Assembly (NCBI RefSeq): GCF_019457915.1
Contig: NZ_JAHZSS010000003.1
Location: forward strand, 267,873 to 331,872
Length of the DNA stretch: 64,000 nt
DNA from: Neiella holothuriorum
Lineage (GTDB): Bacteria > Pseudomonadota > Gammaproteobacteria > Enterobacterales > Neiellaceae
Direction: 5' to 3'
Below, in pieces: positions 29,509 to 39,206 of the stretch (within the stretch, counting starts at the first letter, position 1; each line of letters opens with the position of its first letter). The notes beneath the pieces are model-generated. The model worked only from the letters and a program-made list of their open reading frames with translations. It had not been told where the DNA came from and ran no database searches. A program made the position numbers and the translations under genes.

Positions 29509-30737
29509 TCAAGCCGTTGTCGCTACAACTTGCTGTGCGTTTTATGGCGGCACGCCAGCGCAGTAAAATGGTTTCGTTCATTAGTGCATCAAGCACTCTT
29601 GGCATTGCCGTTGGCATTATTGCCATTTTACTTGTTTTAAGTGCAATGAACGGATTTGAGCGAGCCTTGCAAGAAAAATTGCTTGGCGTGATCCCCGATG
29701 CTGAAATCGTCTCGTTAGAGCGGCCCATGAGCAATTGGCAGGGTTTTCAGCAACAGCTGGTCGCATTACCTGAAGTGGAAGCGGCTGCGCCTTTCATTCA
29801 ACTCAGTGCGATGGTTGTTCGCGGTGCTGAGCTTCGCGCGGTTCAACTGCGCGGCATAGACGAACAACTTCAGCCAACAGTTTCGGATTATCAGCAATAC
29901 CTCGAGCCAAGTTTAAAGGAACCATTAGGGCTAGGGCAGATGGTGCTGGGCGCAGGATTAGCCGATGAACTAGGCGTTGAAGTTGGCGATACCGTACGGT
30001 TAATGATTGCCCCTGAAAATGGCGATTTCAAAACCCCAAAAACATATTCTTTTGAAGTCGTCTCGCTATTTCGGTTCGGCGGCCAAATCGACAGCATCAG
30101 CGGCTTTGTGAGCTTGCAACAGGGGCAATTACTGGCCAAGCAAACCGATACCGTTGATGGCTTGGAATTGAAAGTTAATGATATTTTTGCGGCCAGCCGA
30201 ATTGCCTACACGGCTGCCGCGAAATTACCAATTTATGTGTATGTAACTGATTGGACAAGGGTTCATGGCCATGTCTATAAAGATATTCAAATGGTGCGCG
30301 GCGTTGTTTATATGGTGATGGCATTAATCATTGCGGTTGCCTGTTTCAACATCGTGTCCACCTTAGTGATGACGGTGCAAGACAAGCGGGGCGAAATTGC
30401 GATTTTGCTGACCATGGGAACCAAGTCATCAACAATTATTCGCACCTTTATTTGGCAAGGTGCGCTATCTGGCTTCATTGGTGTTGCTAGTGGTGTGGCA
30501 CTCGGCTGTTTAGCGGTGATTTATTTAAACCCGATCATCGGATTGATTGAACAGTTGTTGGGTACCAGTCTCTTGTCTGCAGATGTGTATTTTATTGACC
30601 ACATTCCAACGGTGCTACAACGCCAAGACGTGCTGCTTGTTGCAACTATCGCTTGGGGCATGGCCATCGTCAGCACGATTTATCCCGCATGGCGAGCCAG
30701 TAAGATTAAGCCAGCCCGCGAACTAGGCGGACATTAG
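29505..30737 (+). CDS. lolE: Lipoprotein-releasing system permease LolE
   Basis: A 410-residue homologue of LolC with the same topology. It is assigned as LolE by the motifs [15 protein letters not shown], the [27 protein letters not shown] membrane region (shortened: [13 protein letters not shown]) and [11 protein letters not shown] near the C-terminus, which match E. coli LolE. Its 3' end overlaps the convergent DUF2062 gene by four bases. Confidence 0.93.
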   Translation: MIKPLSLQLAVRFMAARQRSKMVSFISASSTLGIAVGIIAILLVLSAMNGFERALQEKLLGVIPDAEIVSLERPMSNWQGFQQQLVALPEVEAAAPFIQLSAMVVRGAELRAVQLRGIDEQLQPTVSDYQQYLEPSLKEPLGLGQMVLGAGLADELGVEVGDTVRLMIAPENGDFKTPKTYSFEVVSLFRFGGQIDSISGFVSLQQGQLLAKQTDTVDGLELKVNDIFAASRIAYTAAAKLPIYVYVTDWTRVHGHVYKDIQMVRGVVYMVMALIIAVACFNIVSTLVMTVQDKRGEIAILLTMGTKSSTIIRTFIWQGALSGFIGVASGVALGCLAVIYLNPIIGLIEQLLGTSLLSADVYFIDHIPTVLQRQDVLLVATIAWGMAIVSTIYPAWRASKIKPARELGGH

Positions 30738-31270
30738 TCATTTGCAGCGGGGGTGTTAAGCTCCCGCTTTTGCCGTTTTTGCCATTCTTTGACCACACTC
30801 CAGCGCCACAGCAGGCGGATCCCACAATATCCCAATGCGCCAAACACGACCCCACAAATCACACAGCCTGCTAAAAATGCCGGGCCGAGGTGAACCGCAC
30901 TTGATTTTAGCCACTCCCAACTGAGTTCAAACGCAAAGGCATATTCGGTAGCGCCAGTGGTCCACACGCCGACTTTATACGCAAAGTAGAACATTGGCGC
31001 CATGGTAATCGGGTTGCTGACCCATACGAGCGCGACAGACAAGGGTAAATTAACGCGAACGACGCCTGCGATAATTGCCGCTACAATCATTTGAGAGGGA
31101 ATTGGCAAAAAAGCAGTAAAAAGGCCAACAGCGAAGGCGCCAGCAGCACTGCGCCGGTTGATGTGGAATAAGTTTGGGTCATGTAGGAGGCTACCCAAAA
31201 TTCCTAATTTTTTGTTTGCTCGCAATGCCTCTGGTGCGGGCATGATGCGCTTAATCGTCTTTCTAGGCAT
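30734..31270 (-). CDS. DUF2062 membrane protein
   Basis: A 178-residue protein with the DUF2062 pattern: basic N-terminus MPRKTIKR, the motif FHINRRSAAGAFAVGLF, then hydrophobic helices and NPITMAPMFYFAYKVG. I place the start at the ATG 31270 because family members begin MPRK; a TTG three codons upstream is also in frame. It is convergent with lolE and divergent from comEC by 34 bases. Function unknown; inner-membrane location inferred. Confidence 0.85.
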   Translation of the reverse strand: MPRKTIKRIMPAPEALRANKKLGILGSLLHDPNLFHINRRSAAGAFAVGLFTAFLPIPSQMIVAAIIAGVVRVNLPLSVALVWVSNPITMAPMFYFAYKVGVWTTGATEYAFAFELSWEWLKSSAVHLGPAFLAGCVICGVVFGALGYCGIRLLWRWSVVKEWQKRQKRELNTPAAND

Positions 31271-31304
31271 AGCGTACAACTAACTCACTGAATAAACGTC
31301 ACGG

Positions 31305-33665
31305 ATGATGTTAATAACCTACGTTTTGACCACTTTGTCTGCGAACTGGTGGCCCGACTTGTTGCCAAGACCCGCGATAATACTCTGTGTTGTGGGATCA
31401 TGCATCTGTTTGTTCACCGCCCGTCGACTTTGGCTTGCCAGATTGCTACTCGCGGTATTTAGTGCCGTCGTGTTAATGGCGTTTCACGGCCACCAATACA
31501 TCAGCAACATCGTTAAGGTAGACCAAGCCGACGAGGACCACAGCTTGACTATACAAGCTGTAAAGGAGCTGCCTTGGGGTGACGGCTTAGAGGTTGTTGC
31601 GAGTACAAACCATGCGCAAGGGAACCTAAAGCTGCGCTGGTATAAAGCGCTTATCCCTCTTAAGCCGGGCGACGTTATCGATGCTGTGATTAAAACCAAA
31701 CCACCGCATGGTTTACGCAATATAGGTGGTTTTAGTTATCAGCGATATTTGTTGGCTCACAACATCGTCGCGACGGGCACGATTAAATCGGCAGCTCTCA
31801 AAAAGCATCAATCCACCTCTTGGTATTGGCCAAAATTACGCAAATCAATTCGCGATCAAGTCAAAACATTAGTTGCTGGAAATAGCCAGGCGGGCGTATT
31901 AACGGCGCTGATCCTTGGCGAACGGAAGACGATTTCACCGACGACGCGCGACGCGTTCCAAGTAACGGGAACTGCTCATTTAATGGCGATTTCAGGTCTC
32001 CATGTCGGCATGGTGTTTTTTGCGGTAGCAACAGTAGTCAAAGCGATGTTGGTGCAACTGGTACCTATCATGACATCGGCCAAAAGATTAATGCCTAACA
32101 TCTGGCTACCCTTAAAAATTACAACGCTTAAAAGGTTGCATCCCCAAACGATTGCGCATTTAGTTGGGTTTTTGGCGGCGTTTGGTTACGGCGCGCTAAG
32201 TGACTTTGCACTGCCGACCATCAGGGCTTTAATCTTTTTGGCAGGCTGGATAATCGCTGGTCAATGGCGATGGCGACTTTCTGCTTGGCGGATTTTAATG
32301 TTAGCTGCAACCTTGTTTGTAACCGTCAGCCCTAACGTGGTGTATAGCGCAAGTTTTTGGCTCAGCTTCTTTGCGGTGTTTGCAGTGCTGACGGGCGTGG
32401 CAATAAGCCGCGGCTTCGGTGTGGTTGGATTACGGCGGTTATTAATAATTCAGCTTTGTATATTTGTCGTGATGTTACCACTGCAATCGGCGTTGTTCGG
32501 GCAGCAAAGTATGTTGGCGCCTGTGGTCAATTTAATTGCTATCCCATGGGTTGGGTTAAGCATTTTACCGGCAGCGCTGTTAGCTGTTGTTGCGTTGCCA
32601 GTTGATGAGTCACTGGCAAACGGCTTGCTATGGGTTGCCAATATTCAACTCGATTGGTTGGTTCGCTTACTACAAGAAATTAGCCGGCTAAATTGGCAGT
32701 TACTGCCCATCGACGGTTATTCGGTCGTTGTTGTTTTGATTAGTACCGCGTTGCTTTTGATATGGGTATGGATTGCCCGTTGGCTAATTCATTCGCGTAC
32801 GTTAGTGGTTTACACCTATTCAGTGGCATTGATCTCGGTGGCAGTTTGTTGGAGTGCTGTTTACTGGCGCCAATACCGGCCTGACTTCACATTGGATGTA
32901 CTCGATGTTGGCCAAGGTCTGTCTGTTGTTGCGAGAAAACACACCTCAACCATGATTTACGATGTGGGTCCGGCATACCCGAGTGGCTTTAATATGGCCG
33001 ATGCCGTGATCACGCCTTATTTCCGCCAGCAGGGTATACCCCATATCGAATTACTGGTGCTCAGCCACGATGACAATGACCACATAGGAAGTTCCAAGCA
33101 GCTCGCATCAGCTGTTTCGATCGGGAACTACCTAGCACCTAAAGAAGTGATTAATAAACTTGCGGTGCCGCCCAAGCAATTACATGACTGTCACCACGGC
33201 GATGCGCCCGTTGCTAGTGGTTTAACGATTCGCTTGTTACCAACTAAGCCTCAAGACAATGCCAACGATAACGATCGTTCGTGTGTAGTTTATGTTGCAG
33301 AAGGGCTTTCTGGCGTGTTGTTGCCCGGTGATATTAGTAAAACGGTCGAACGAGGTATTTCAACGGGCGACATCGCTGCTGATATCTTAGTTGCACCGCA
33401 TCATGGTAGCGATACATCATCGTCTTCAACCTTCATACAAGCGGTTAACCCTGACTATGTGATCTACAGTGCGGGTTATCGAAATCGCTGGCGGTTGCCC
33501 GCGAAAAAAGTACAGCAACGGTACCAAACGGCTGGCGTTACTGAGTTGAATACGAGCACTGACGGGTTAATACGCTTCGTATTTGTCCACGATCATTGGC
33601 GGGTTCAAACTTATTGCGATTTAGTGTGGCCTGTATGGTATGAATGCGATCGAAAGGAGCTGTGA
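31305..33665 (+). CDS. comEC: ComEC/Rec2 family DNA uptake channel
   Basis: A 786-residue polytopic protein: an N-terminal DUF4131-type region, a competence membrane domain (TAHLMAISGLHVGMVFF), and a C-terminal metallo-beta-lactamase fold with SHDDNDHIG and APHHGSDTSSS metal motifs. It carries single-stranded DNA across the inner membrane in natural transformation; the MBL domain may degrade the other strand. It lies just upstream of msbA, as in E. coli ycaI-msbA. Start ATG 31305 with a second ATG next to it. Confidence 0.93.
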   Translation: MMLITYVLTTLSANWWPDLLPRPAIILCVVGSCICLFTARRLWLARLLLAVFSAVVLMAFHGHQYISNIVKVDQADEDHSLTIQAVKELPWGDGLEVVASTNHAQGNLKLRWYKALIPLKPGDVIDAVIKTKPPHGLRNIGGFSYQRYLLAHNIVATGTIKSAALKKHQSTSWYWPKLRKSIRDQVKTLVAGNSQAGVLTALILGERKTISPTTRDAFQVTGTAHLMAISGLHVGMVFFAVATVVKAMLVQLVPIMTSAKRLMPNIWLPLKITTLKRLHPQTIAHLVGFLAAFGYGALSDFALPTIRALIFLAGWIIAGQWRWRLSAWRILMLAATLFVTVSPNVVYSASFWLSFFAVFAVLTGVAISRGFGVVGLRRLLIIQLCIFVVMLPLQSALFGQQSMLAPVVNLIAIPWVGLSILPAALLAVVALPVDESLANGLLWVANIQLDWLVRLLQEISRLNWQLLPIDGYSVVVVLISTALLLIWVWIARWLIHSRTLVVYTYSVALISVAVCWSAVYWRQYRPDFTLDVLDVGQGLSVVARKHTSTMIYDVGPAYPSGFNMADAVITPYFRQQGIPHIELLVLSHDDNDHIGSSKQLASAVSIGNYLAPKEVINKLAVPPKQLHDCHHGDAPVASGLTIRLLPTKPQDNANDNDRSCVVYVAEGLSGVLLPGDISKTVERGISTGDIAADILVAPHHGSDTSSSSTFIQAVNPDYVIYSAGYRNRWRLPAKKVQQRYQTAGVTELNTSTDGLIRFVFVHDHWRVQTYCDLVWPVWYECDRKEL

Positions 33666-33735
33666 ATTAGGTTTAAGTTGCGATCTGAGTCAGCAAGATT
33701 AAAATGTGCCGAATCATTCCAATGAAAGACCTATC

Positions 33736-35481
33736 ATGGCCTCGCAAAAGCCTAGCGATTTTCAACGATTATTTGCTTATATAAAACCATTCCGAATTGG
33801 TTTTTTCATCGCCATTGTTGGCATGCTCGGCTATGCCGGAGTAGACTCCTTGTTCGTCTATTCAATCAAGCCATTGATTGATGAAGGGCTGTCTAAACCC
33901 GGCAGTGACGTGCTCAAATATGCGCCTATTTTTGTCATCTTAGTGTTGATGGTTCGCGGGATTTGTAGCTTTATCTCAACCTATGGATTGGCTTGGGTTG
34001 GTTCCAATGTCGTGATGGTCATGCGCCAACAGATGTTTGCGAAACTCGTTCACTTACCGGTGTCGTTTTACGATCAGAACAGTACCGGTGACCTGATCTC
34101 AAAAGTCACCTTTAATACTGAACAAGTGTCTAATGCCGTCAGCAAAGCACTGATTACATTGGTGCAAGAAGGCGCTTTTGTGGTTGGTTTACTGGCGGTC
34201 ATGTTTTGGTATAGCTGGCAGTTATCGTTGATCTTTTTGGTCGTCGGGCCAATTGTCGCCATCGTTGTCCGTTTGGTGTCTAAGCGCTTTCGGAAAGTGT
34301 CCAAGCAAATTCAAAATGCCATGGGTGATGTGACATCGGCAACAGAACAAATGCTCAATGGCCATAAAGTGATGCTGTCCTATGGTGGCCAAGATATTGA
34401 AAAGAAGCGTTTCAAAAAGGTAAGTAACCGAACACGCCAGCAATTGATGAAACTTCGTACCACAGAAGCGATGTCATCACCTATCGTCCAGTTTGTTGCG
34501 TCCTTTGCATTGGCCGGGGTGCTTTACGTTGCTGCCATGCCGGGTATGGTTGAAACCATGACGCCGGGTACGTTTACGTCAATGGTTTCGGCCATGCTGT
34601 TCTTATTGCGCCCATTGAAAAAGCTAACCAATGTTCAGTCTGATTTTCAACGCGGGTTGACTGCTGCTCGTTCAATTTTTGAAATTATCGATCAACTTGA
34701 AGAAGACGACCGTGGTAGCAAAACACCAGCGCGGGTGAATGGTGAAATTAGTTTCACTGATATTACGTTTACCTACCCAAGCAAAGAAACGCCGGCGCTT
34801 AAAGATGTATCGTTGGACGTTAAAGCCGGTCAGTCGTTGGCATTGGTTGGACGCTCAGGCAGTGGTAAGTCAACCATTACGCAATTGCTAACGCGCTTTT
34901 ACGAGGCGCAGCAAGGCAGCATTAAAATAGATGGTGTTTCGATTGATGAACTGACGTTGAAATCGCTACGCCGGCAGATTGCCGTGGTATCGCAACACGT
35001 CATTCTATTCGATGACACTGTGGCGAATAACATTGCTTATGGTCTTGATGGCGACATCGATCGCCAACGCATTATTGATGCAGCAAAAAGTGCCCATGCA
35101 ATGGAGTTTATCGACCGTTTACCAAATGGTCTTGATACCGAGATTGGGCAGAACGGCGTGACCTTATCTGGCGGTCAGCGTCAGCGCTTAGCGATTGCCA
35201 GAGCAATTTTGCGAGATGCGCCAATTTTGATTTTGGATGAAGCAACGTCAGCATTAGATACTGAATCTGAGCGTTACATCCAGCAAGCCATTGAATCGCT
35301 GCAGGCCAATAGGACGTCCATCGTCGTGGCGCATCGTTTATCAACCATTGAGAAGTCTGATCAAATCGCAGTGATTGATGAGGGCAGGGTTGTTGAGCTT
35401 GGTAGTCATCAGGATTTGCTGTCCCAAAATGGCCCGTATGCGCAATTGCATCAATTACAATTTGATTCGCCAAGCCAATGA
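33736..35481 (+). CDS. msbA: Lipid A/phospholipid flippase MsbA
   Basis: A 581-residue ABC exporter half-transporter: six membrane segments in the first ~320 residues, then Walker A GRSGSGKST, signature LSGGQRQR and Walker B ILILDEATSALD. It flips lipid A-core across the inner membrane. I choose the ATG at 33736 (MASQKPSDFQRLF), which gives the E. coli length (582 aa); the frame extends upstream to a GTG at 33706. Overlaps lpxK by four bases. Confidence 0.95.
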   Translation: MASQKPSDFQRLFAYIKPFRIGFFIAIVGMLGYAGVDSLFVYSIKPLIDEGLSKPGSDVLKYAPIFVILVLMVRGICSFISTYGLAWVGSNVVMVMRQQMFAKLVHLPVSFYDQNSTGDLISKVTFNTEQVSNAVSKALITLVQEGAFVVGLLAVMFWYSWQLSLIFLVVGPIVAIVVRLVSKRFRKVSKQIQNAMGDVTSATEQMLNGHKVMLSYGGQDIEKKRFKKVSNRTRQQLMKLRTTEAMSSPIVQFVASFALAGVLYVAAMPGMVETMTPGTFTSMVSAMLFLLRPLKKLTNVQSDFQRGLTAARSIFEIIDQLEEDDRGSKTPARVNGEISFTDITFTYPSKETPALKDVSLDVKAGQSLALVGRSGSGKSTITQLLTRFYEAQQGSIKIDGVSIDELTLKSLRRQIAVVSQHVILFDDTVANNIAYGLDGDIDRQRIIDAAKSAHAMEFIDRLPNGLDTEIGQNGVTLSGGQRQRLAIARAILRDAPILILDEATSALDTESERYIQQAIESLQANRTSIVVAHRLSTIEKSDQIAVIDEGRVVELGSHQDLLSQNGPYAQLHQLQFDSPSQ

Positions 35482-36479
35482 AAATAGAGCAAGCCTGGCA
35501 ATCGAACTGGTCATGGACGGTGCTGCTGTTACCGTTTAGCTTGCTGTATTACCTGATTGTTCAGTTACGACGTCTGTGCTTTAAAAATGGCTTACTTAAA
35601 ATTGTCGACTCGGCCGTGCCGGTTGTGGTGGTCGGCAACATCAGCGCTGGGGGTAACGGCAAAACGCCTGTCGTTCTCTGGCTTGCTCAATTGTTGCTCG
35701 ACAACGGTTATAAGCCTGCCGTGGTATCACGCGGTTATGGTGGCCAAGGCGCCAAATATCCATTAGTCGTGTCCGACAGCGTTTCCGCAACACACTGTGG
35801 TGATGAACCAAAATTGATTGCACGGCGTCTCGCAATTCCAGTCGTCGTAGATCCAAACCGTGCCAATGCGGTTGCCCATGCGGTGTCATTAGGTGCCGAT
35901 GTGGTCATTAGTGATGACGGTATGCAACATTACCGAATGGCACGCGCGATTGAGCTTGCAGTTGTTGACGGGCAACGTCGTCACGGCAATGGTTGGCTGT
36001 TACCAAGCGGTCCGTTGCGAGAGCCACAATCAAGGCTCGATTCTGTATTTGCTGTGATTTGTAATGGCAGCGGGCCACGTCACGATGAATTCTCAATGAG
36101 GTTAGAGCCGCATCAGCATTGGTGCCCTGTAGCACCGTCAAAGCAGCCGCTATGTTCAGCTGATCTTGCCAATAAAAAATTATTAGCGGTGGCTGGTATT
36201 GGCAATCCACAGCGGTTTTTCGATACTGTTGCTGGGCTTGATATACAGGCCGACACACTCCCGCTTAACGATCACGCGGCGATCACGCAAACCATGATCG
36301 ATCAATGGCAGTCTCATTACGACTTGGTTTTAATGACTGAAAAAGACGTTGTTAAATGCAGTGAATTAAATGCCGACAAGTGCTATTACTTGCCGGTTGA
36401 TGCGCGCATTGATAGCAGGTTAGCGCAACAAATTTTGACAAAACTGAACACTTTGAATGGAGTAGATGATGGCGTTTGA
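35478..36479 (+). CDS. lpxK: Tetraacyldisaccharide 4'-kinase LpxK
   Basis: A 333-residue kinase that phosphorylates the lipid A disaccharide precursor at the inner membrane. An N-terminal membrane helix (TVLLLPFSLLYYLIVQL) precedes the P-loop GNISAGGNGKTP, then SRGYGG and the SDDGMQHY motif. It is translationally coupled to msbA (ATGA), a link between the last steps of lipid A synthesis and export. Confidence 0.96.
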   Translation: MKIEQAWQSNWSWTVLLLPFSLLYYLIVQLRRLCFKNGLLKIVDSAVPVVVVGNISAGGNGKTPVVLWLAQLLLDNGYKPAVVSRGYGGQGAKYPLVVSDSVSATHCGDEPKLIARRLAIPVVVDPNRANAVAHAVSLGADVVISDDGMQHYRMARAIELAVVDGQRRHGNGWLLPSGPLREPQSRLDSVFAVICNGSGPRHDEFSMRLEPHQHWCPVAPSKQPLCSADLANKKLLAVAGIGNPQRFFDTVAGLDIQADTLPLNDHAAITQTMIDQWQSHYDLVLMTEKDVVKCSELNADKCYYLPVDARIDSRLAQQILTKLNTLNGVDDGV

Positions 36480-36666
36480 TCGTAAACTTTTGGACATTTT
36501 AGCTTGCCCAGTTTGTAAGGGGGCATTGGCGTATAAAGTTTCCGAGCAGGGGCAAGAAACCCTCGTTTGTAATTTCGATCGCCTTGCCTACGCCGTTGAC
36601 GAAGGTATTCCTGTACTCATAGAGGCAGAGGCAAGTTCAATCCCAGTAGATGGGGCCGATTCATGA
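36469..36666 (+). CDS. ycaR: Trm112/YcaR family zinc-ribbon-like protein
   Basis: A 65-residue protein starting [18 protein letters not shown] with a CPVC pair and a second CxF segment typical of the Trm112/YcaR family. The start at 36469 is preferred to the adjacent ATG at 36466 because GGAG at 36459-36462 is six bases away. It overlaps lpxK and kdsB, the conserved lpxK-ycaR-kdsB order. Molecular role in bacteria is unclear. Confidence 0.9.
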   Translation: MAFDRKLLDILACPVCKGALAYKVSEQGQETLVCNFDRLAYAVDEGIPVLIEAEASSIPVDGADS

Positions 36667-37424
36667 AGTTTACGGTAATTATTCCCGCGCGCTATCAATC
36701 AAGCCGTTTACCCGGCAAGCCTTTGGCTGATATTGGTGGTAAGCCTATGGTGCTGCATGTCGTCGAGCAAGCCAAGCTGTCCGGCGCTGATCGGGTGGTT
36801 GTTGCGACCGATGATGAGCGCATCGCAGAGGTTGTTACTGCGAGCGGAACAGAGTTGTGTATGACGGCGCCGCACCACCAGTCTGGCACTGAGCGATTGG
36901 CTGAAGTGATTGCTAAACTCGACTTAGCGAGCGATGAGATTGTGGTCAACGTCCAAGGTGATGAACCTCTGATTCCACCGTCTAATATTCGTCAAGTTGC
37001 TGAAAATTTATCATCGGCGAAGTTAGCCAATATGGCGACATTAGCGACGCCAATTCACCGCACTGATGAATGGCTTGATCCTAATGTCGTTAAAGTCGTC
37101 AACGACGCGCAAGGTAATGCCTTGTATTTTTCTCGCAGCGCGATGCCCTATGATCGCGATGGCGTATTAGGCGAAGAGCCCGCGCTTAAGGCTCGATTTT
37201 GGCTGCGCCACATTGGTATCTATGCGTATCGTGCAAGCTTCATTCAAAAGTATGTGGATTGGCAGCCATCGCCACTCGAGTTAATCGAATCGTTAGAGCA
37301 ATTGCGTGTACTTTGGTATGGCGAAAAAATTCATGTCGGGTTAGCGCCGGAAGCGCCTCCAGTTGGCGTTGATACGCCAGAACATTTGCAGTTGATTCGT
37401 GATTTGGTTGCCAAAATCAGCTAA
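36663..37424 (+). CDS. kdsB: CMP-KDO synthetase KdsB
   Basis: A 253-residue 3-deoxy-manno-octulosonate cytidylyltransferase that activates KDO with CTP for LPS inner-core synthesis. Conserved motifs: [35 protein letters not shown] and RHIGIYAYR. It is coupled to ycaR by an ATGA overlap and ends the comEC-msbA-lpxK-ycaR-kdsB cluster at a strong terminator. Confidence 0.97.
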   Translation: MKFTVIIPARYQSSRLPGKPLADIGGKPMVLHVVEQAKLSGADRVVVATDDERIAEVVTASGTELCMTAPHHQSGTERLAEVIAKLDLASDEIVVNVQGDEPLIPPSNIRQVAENLSSAKLANMATLATPIHRTDEWLDPNVVKVVNDAQGNALYFSRSAMPYDRDGVLGEEPALKARFWLRHIGIYAYRASFIQKYVDWQPSPLELIESLEQLRVLWYGEKIHVGLAPEAPPVGVDTPEHLQLIRDLVAKIS

Positions 37425-37449
37425 ATTGTTTGGATAAACTAACTTTTGT

Positions 37450-37485
37450 AAAAAGCGGTTGTCATACATATGGCACCGCTTTTTT
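37450..37485 (+). terminator. Terminator after kdsB
   Basis: Perfect 10-bp stem AAAAAGCGGT / ACCGCTTTTT (37450-37459 with 37475-37484) ending in a T run, 25 bases past the kdsB stop. Confidence 0.9.
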
Positions 37486-37870
37486 GTTTTTCTATGTGTC
37501 GCATTGCGCTACCTGATCTTACCAGTTGTTGGCTTATTTCATCAGTTATTGGTTAACCGAATAGCTTTAACGCTTAGAACTTTACGAATATTGCGATGTC
37601 AGTTTAAAGTCACTATTAATAAGTGTTTGACGCGATTGTTATCGTTCTTTGGTGCTAACTATTTTTCTAGATATTAAATTGGTTATACCAAATGATGTAA
37701 CTTGATTAATCTTTGAGTTGAATTCGGACAGGCCAGAATACTTTCCAATATGTGATAATTGGAGCTTTAAAATTGGCAGATTTGTATTACAATGCTGCAG
37801 TGAATTTATAAGCGCATAACGCTTAACTACACTAGAGGCTAAAGGGCGAACAATTTGGCTTGGAAAAATT

Positions 37871-37938
37871 AACTCTAACCCTGTGTGAATGTAGCGGCTG
37901 AAAAGCCAGCCACTTACACCTTGTTAGAGTTCGTTTTT
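37871..37938 (+). ncRNA. Structured leader or small RNA upstream of the dehydrogenase gene
   Basis: In the 524-base gap between the kdsB terminator and the dehydrogenase, an outer stem AACTCTAAC (37871-37879) / GTTAGAGTT (37923-37931) encloses a second stem GTGT(g)AA / TTACAC and an inner GCGGCT-gaaa-AGCCaGC hairpin with a GNRA-like loop, followed by CGTTTTT. It has the shape of a terminator-ended small RNA, or an attenuator/leader element for the gene 72 bases downstream. No known riboswitch class is recognised. A TACAAT box at 37788-37793 could be part of its promoter. The remaining bases of the gap (37486-37870) show no gene. Confidence 0.4.
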
Positions 37939-38009
37939 GCGTTTGCAATACTTGAACTCCTATTTATTCCTTTAGTTGTCACTATTAACTAATTAACGAG
38001 AATCTAAAC

Positions 38010-38765
38010 ATGTCTAAAAAAATTGCACTTGTTACTGGCGCAACTGGTGGTATTGGCTTCCAGGTTGCCAAGCGTCTTGGCGAAGATGGTTACACTGTTG
38101 TCCTGAGTGACATCAACGATGAAGCTGGCGCAGCTCGTCTGGCTGAACTGAAAGAAGCTGGTATCGAAGCTGATTTCGTAAACATCGACGTAACTAACGA
38201 AGATGCAGTTAACGCTGGCGTTGGCTCTATCGGCGAAAAATACGGTCAAATCGACGTTGTTGTAAACAACGCTGGCGGTCTTGGCGGTCGTAGCCCAGTA
38301 GAAGAAATGACTACTGATTTCTACCGTAAAGTTATGGCGCTGAACATGGACAGCGTATTCTTCGTATCTCGCGCTGCGATCCCATTCTTGAAGAAAGCTG
38401 AAGGTGGTTCTGTAATCAACTTCACTTCTAACGCTGGTTGGAACGCTGGTGGCCCAGGTGCTGGTATCTACGGTACTTCTAAAGCTGCTGTTCACACGTT
38501 CACTCGTGCTTTGGCTAAAGAACTTGCTCCTGCTGGTATCCGTGTTAACGCGGTATCTCCAGGCACTATCGATACGCCGTTCCACGCACAAATCAAAGAA
38601 ACTAAGCCAGAAGTATTCGCTTCTTGGGCAAACAGCATCTTGCTTGGCCGTTTGGGTCAGCCAGAAGAAGTTGCTTCTGTAATTTCTTTCTTGGTAAGCA
38701 AAGACGCTTCTTTCATCACTGCTGAAACTGTTCAGATCGGTGGTGGTCAAGCTCTGGGTATCTAA
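38010..38765 (+). CDS. Short-chain dehydrogenase/reductase (FabG/PhaB-like)
   Basis: A 251-residue Rossmann-fold oxidoreductase. TGATGGIG at residues 9-16 binds the cofactor, NNAGG follows strand 4, and the catalytic triad is S140, Y154 and K158 (YGTSK). The C-terminus (GGGQALGI) is family-like. It resembles 3-oxoacyl-ACP or acetoacetyl-CoA reductases, but the substrate cannot be told from sequence. Codon use is extremely biased (GGT, GCT, CGT, AAC, ATC, GTA nearly throughout), stronger than in the TCA genes nearby, implying very high expression. It is monocistronic, with a long structured 5' region and its own terminator. The Shine-Dalgarno is weak. Confidence 0.9.
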   Translation: MSKKIALVTGATGGIGFQVAKRLGEDGYTVVLSDINDEAGAARLAELKEAGIEADFVNIDVTNEDAVNAGVGSIGEKYGQIDVVVNNAGGLGGRSPVEEMTTDFYRKVMALNMDSVFFVSRAAIPFLKKAEGGSVINFTSNAGWNAGGPGAGIYGTSKAAVHTFTRALAKELAPAGIRVNAVSPGTIDTPFHAQIKETKPEVFASWANSILLGRLGQPEEVASVISFLVSKDASFITAETVQIGGGQALGI

Positions 38766-38806
38766 TCCCTGCTTGCTTAAAGCTGCTTAGGTAGCTTTAC
38801 AAAAAC

Positions 38807-38835
38807 AAAAGCCTCGCTAACGCGGGGCTTTTTTA
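38807..38835 (+). terminator. Terminator after the dehydrogenase gene
   Basis: AAAAGCCtCGC / GCGgGGCTTTT hairpin with a T run, 42 bases past the stop. Confidence 0.9.
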
Positions 38836-39160
38836 TGCCCATGGATGGGCTGTATGCCGCGGGTGCACGGATGCACAGGAGCGGCGATGCCCAGAAGCGG
38901 GCGGTATGCCAATAATGCGAGAGCAATTATCGGTTGTGTAACGGGACGGGCGATAGCTGGAGCTGTTTTAAGAGATGGCTAGCCAAAACCCGTGCGACAC
39001 AAATATGTCGAACGGTACTGTTCAGTGGTTAAGGCTGACGTAGCTGAATAGTCACCGGTTGACTGAGTTGAGAATGTAATTAGAAATGAGCACGTCTCAG
39101 ATTGTGACGTGTGACGCGCGATCACCAAAATCATCGACTAAAAGCTCAAATGAACACCAT
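38836..39160. repeat. Intergenic stretch with degenerate GC-rich ATGCC repeats
   Basis: No gene is seen between the dehydrogenase and gltA terminators. From 38836 to about 38920 the sequence is GC-rich and built of irregular units that each begin ATGCC (38836, 38854, 38888, 38909), with short palindromes such as GCCCATGGATGGGC. It looks like a decayed extragenic repeat. The rest, to 39160, holds nothing I can name. Confidence 0.3.
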
Positions 39161-39189
39161 AAAAAAACCGGGCCAAGCCCGGTTTTTTG
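39161..39189 (-). terminator. Terminator after gltA
   Basis: AAAAAACCGGGC-caa-GCCCGGTTTTTT hairpin directly past the gltA stop; symmetrical, so it may work on both strands. Confidence 0.92.
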
Positions 39190-39206
39190 TATTGCAGCAT
39201 TCGCGT

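Noticed and set aside
37459..37677. 72-codon frame after kdsB
   Set aside because: It begins inside the kdsB terminator hairpin.
38004..38750. 248-codon open frame on the minus strand
   Set aside because: It is the antisense of the dehydrogenase gene, and its openness follows from the strong codon bias there; Ser/Phe/Thr-rich composition, no ribosome binding site.
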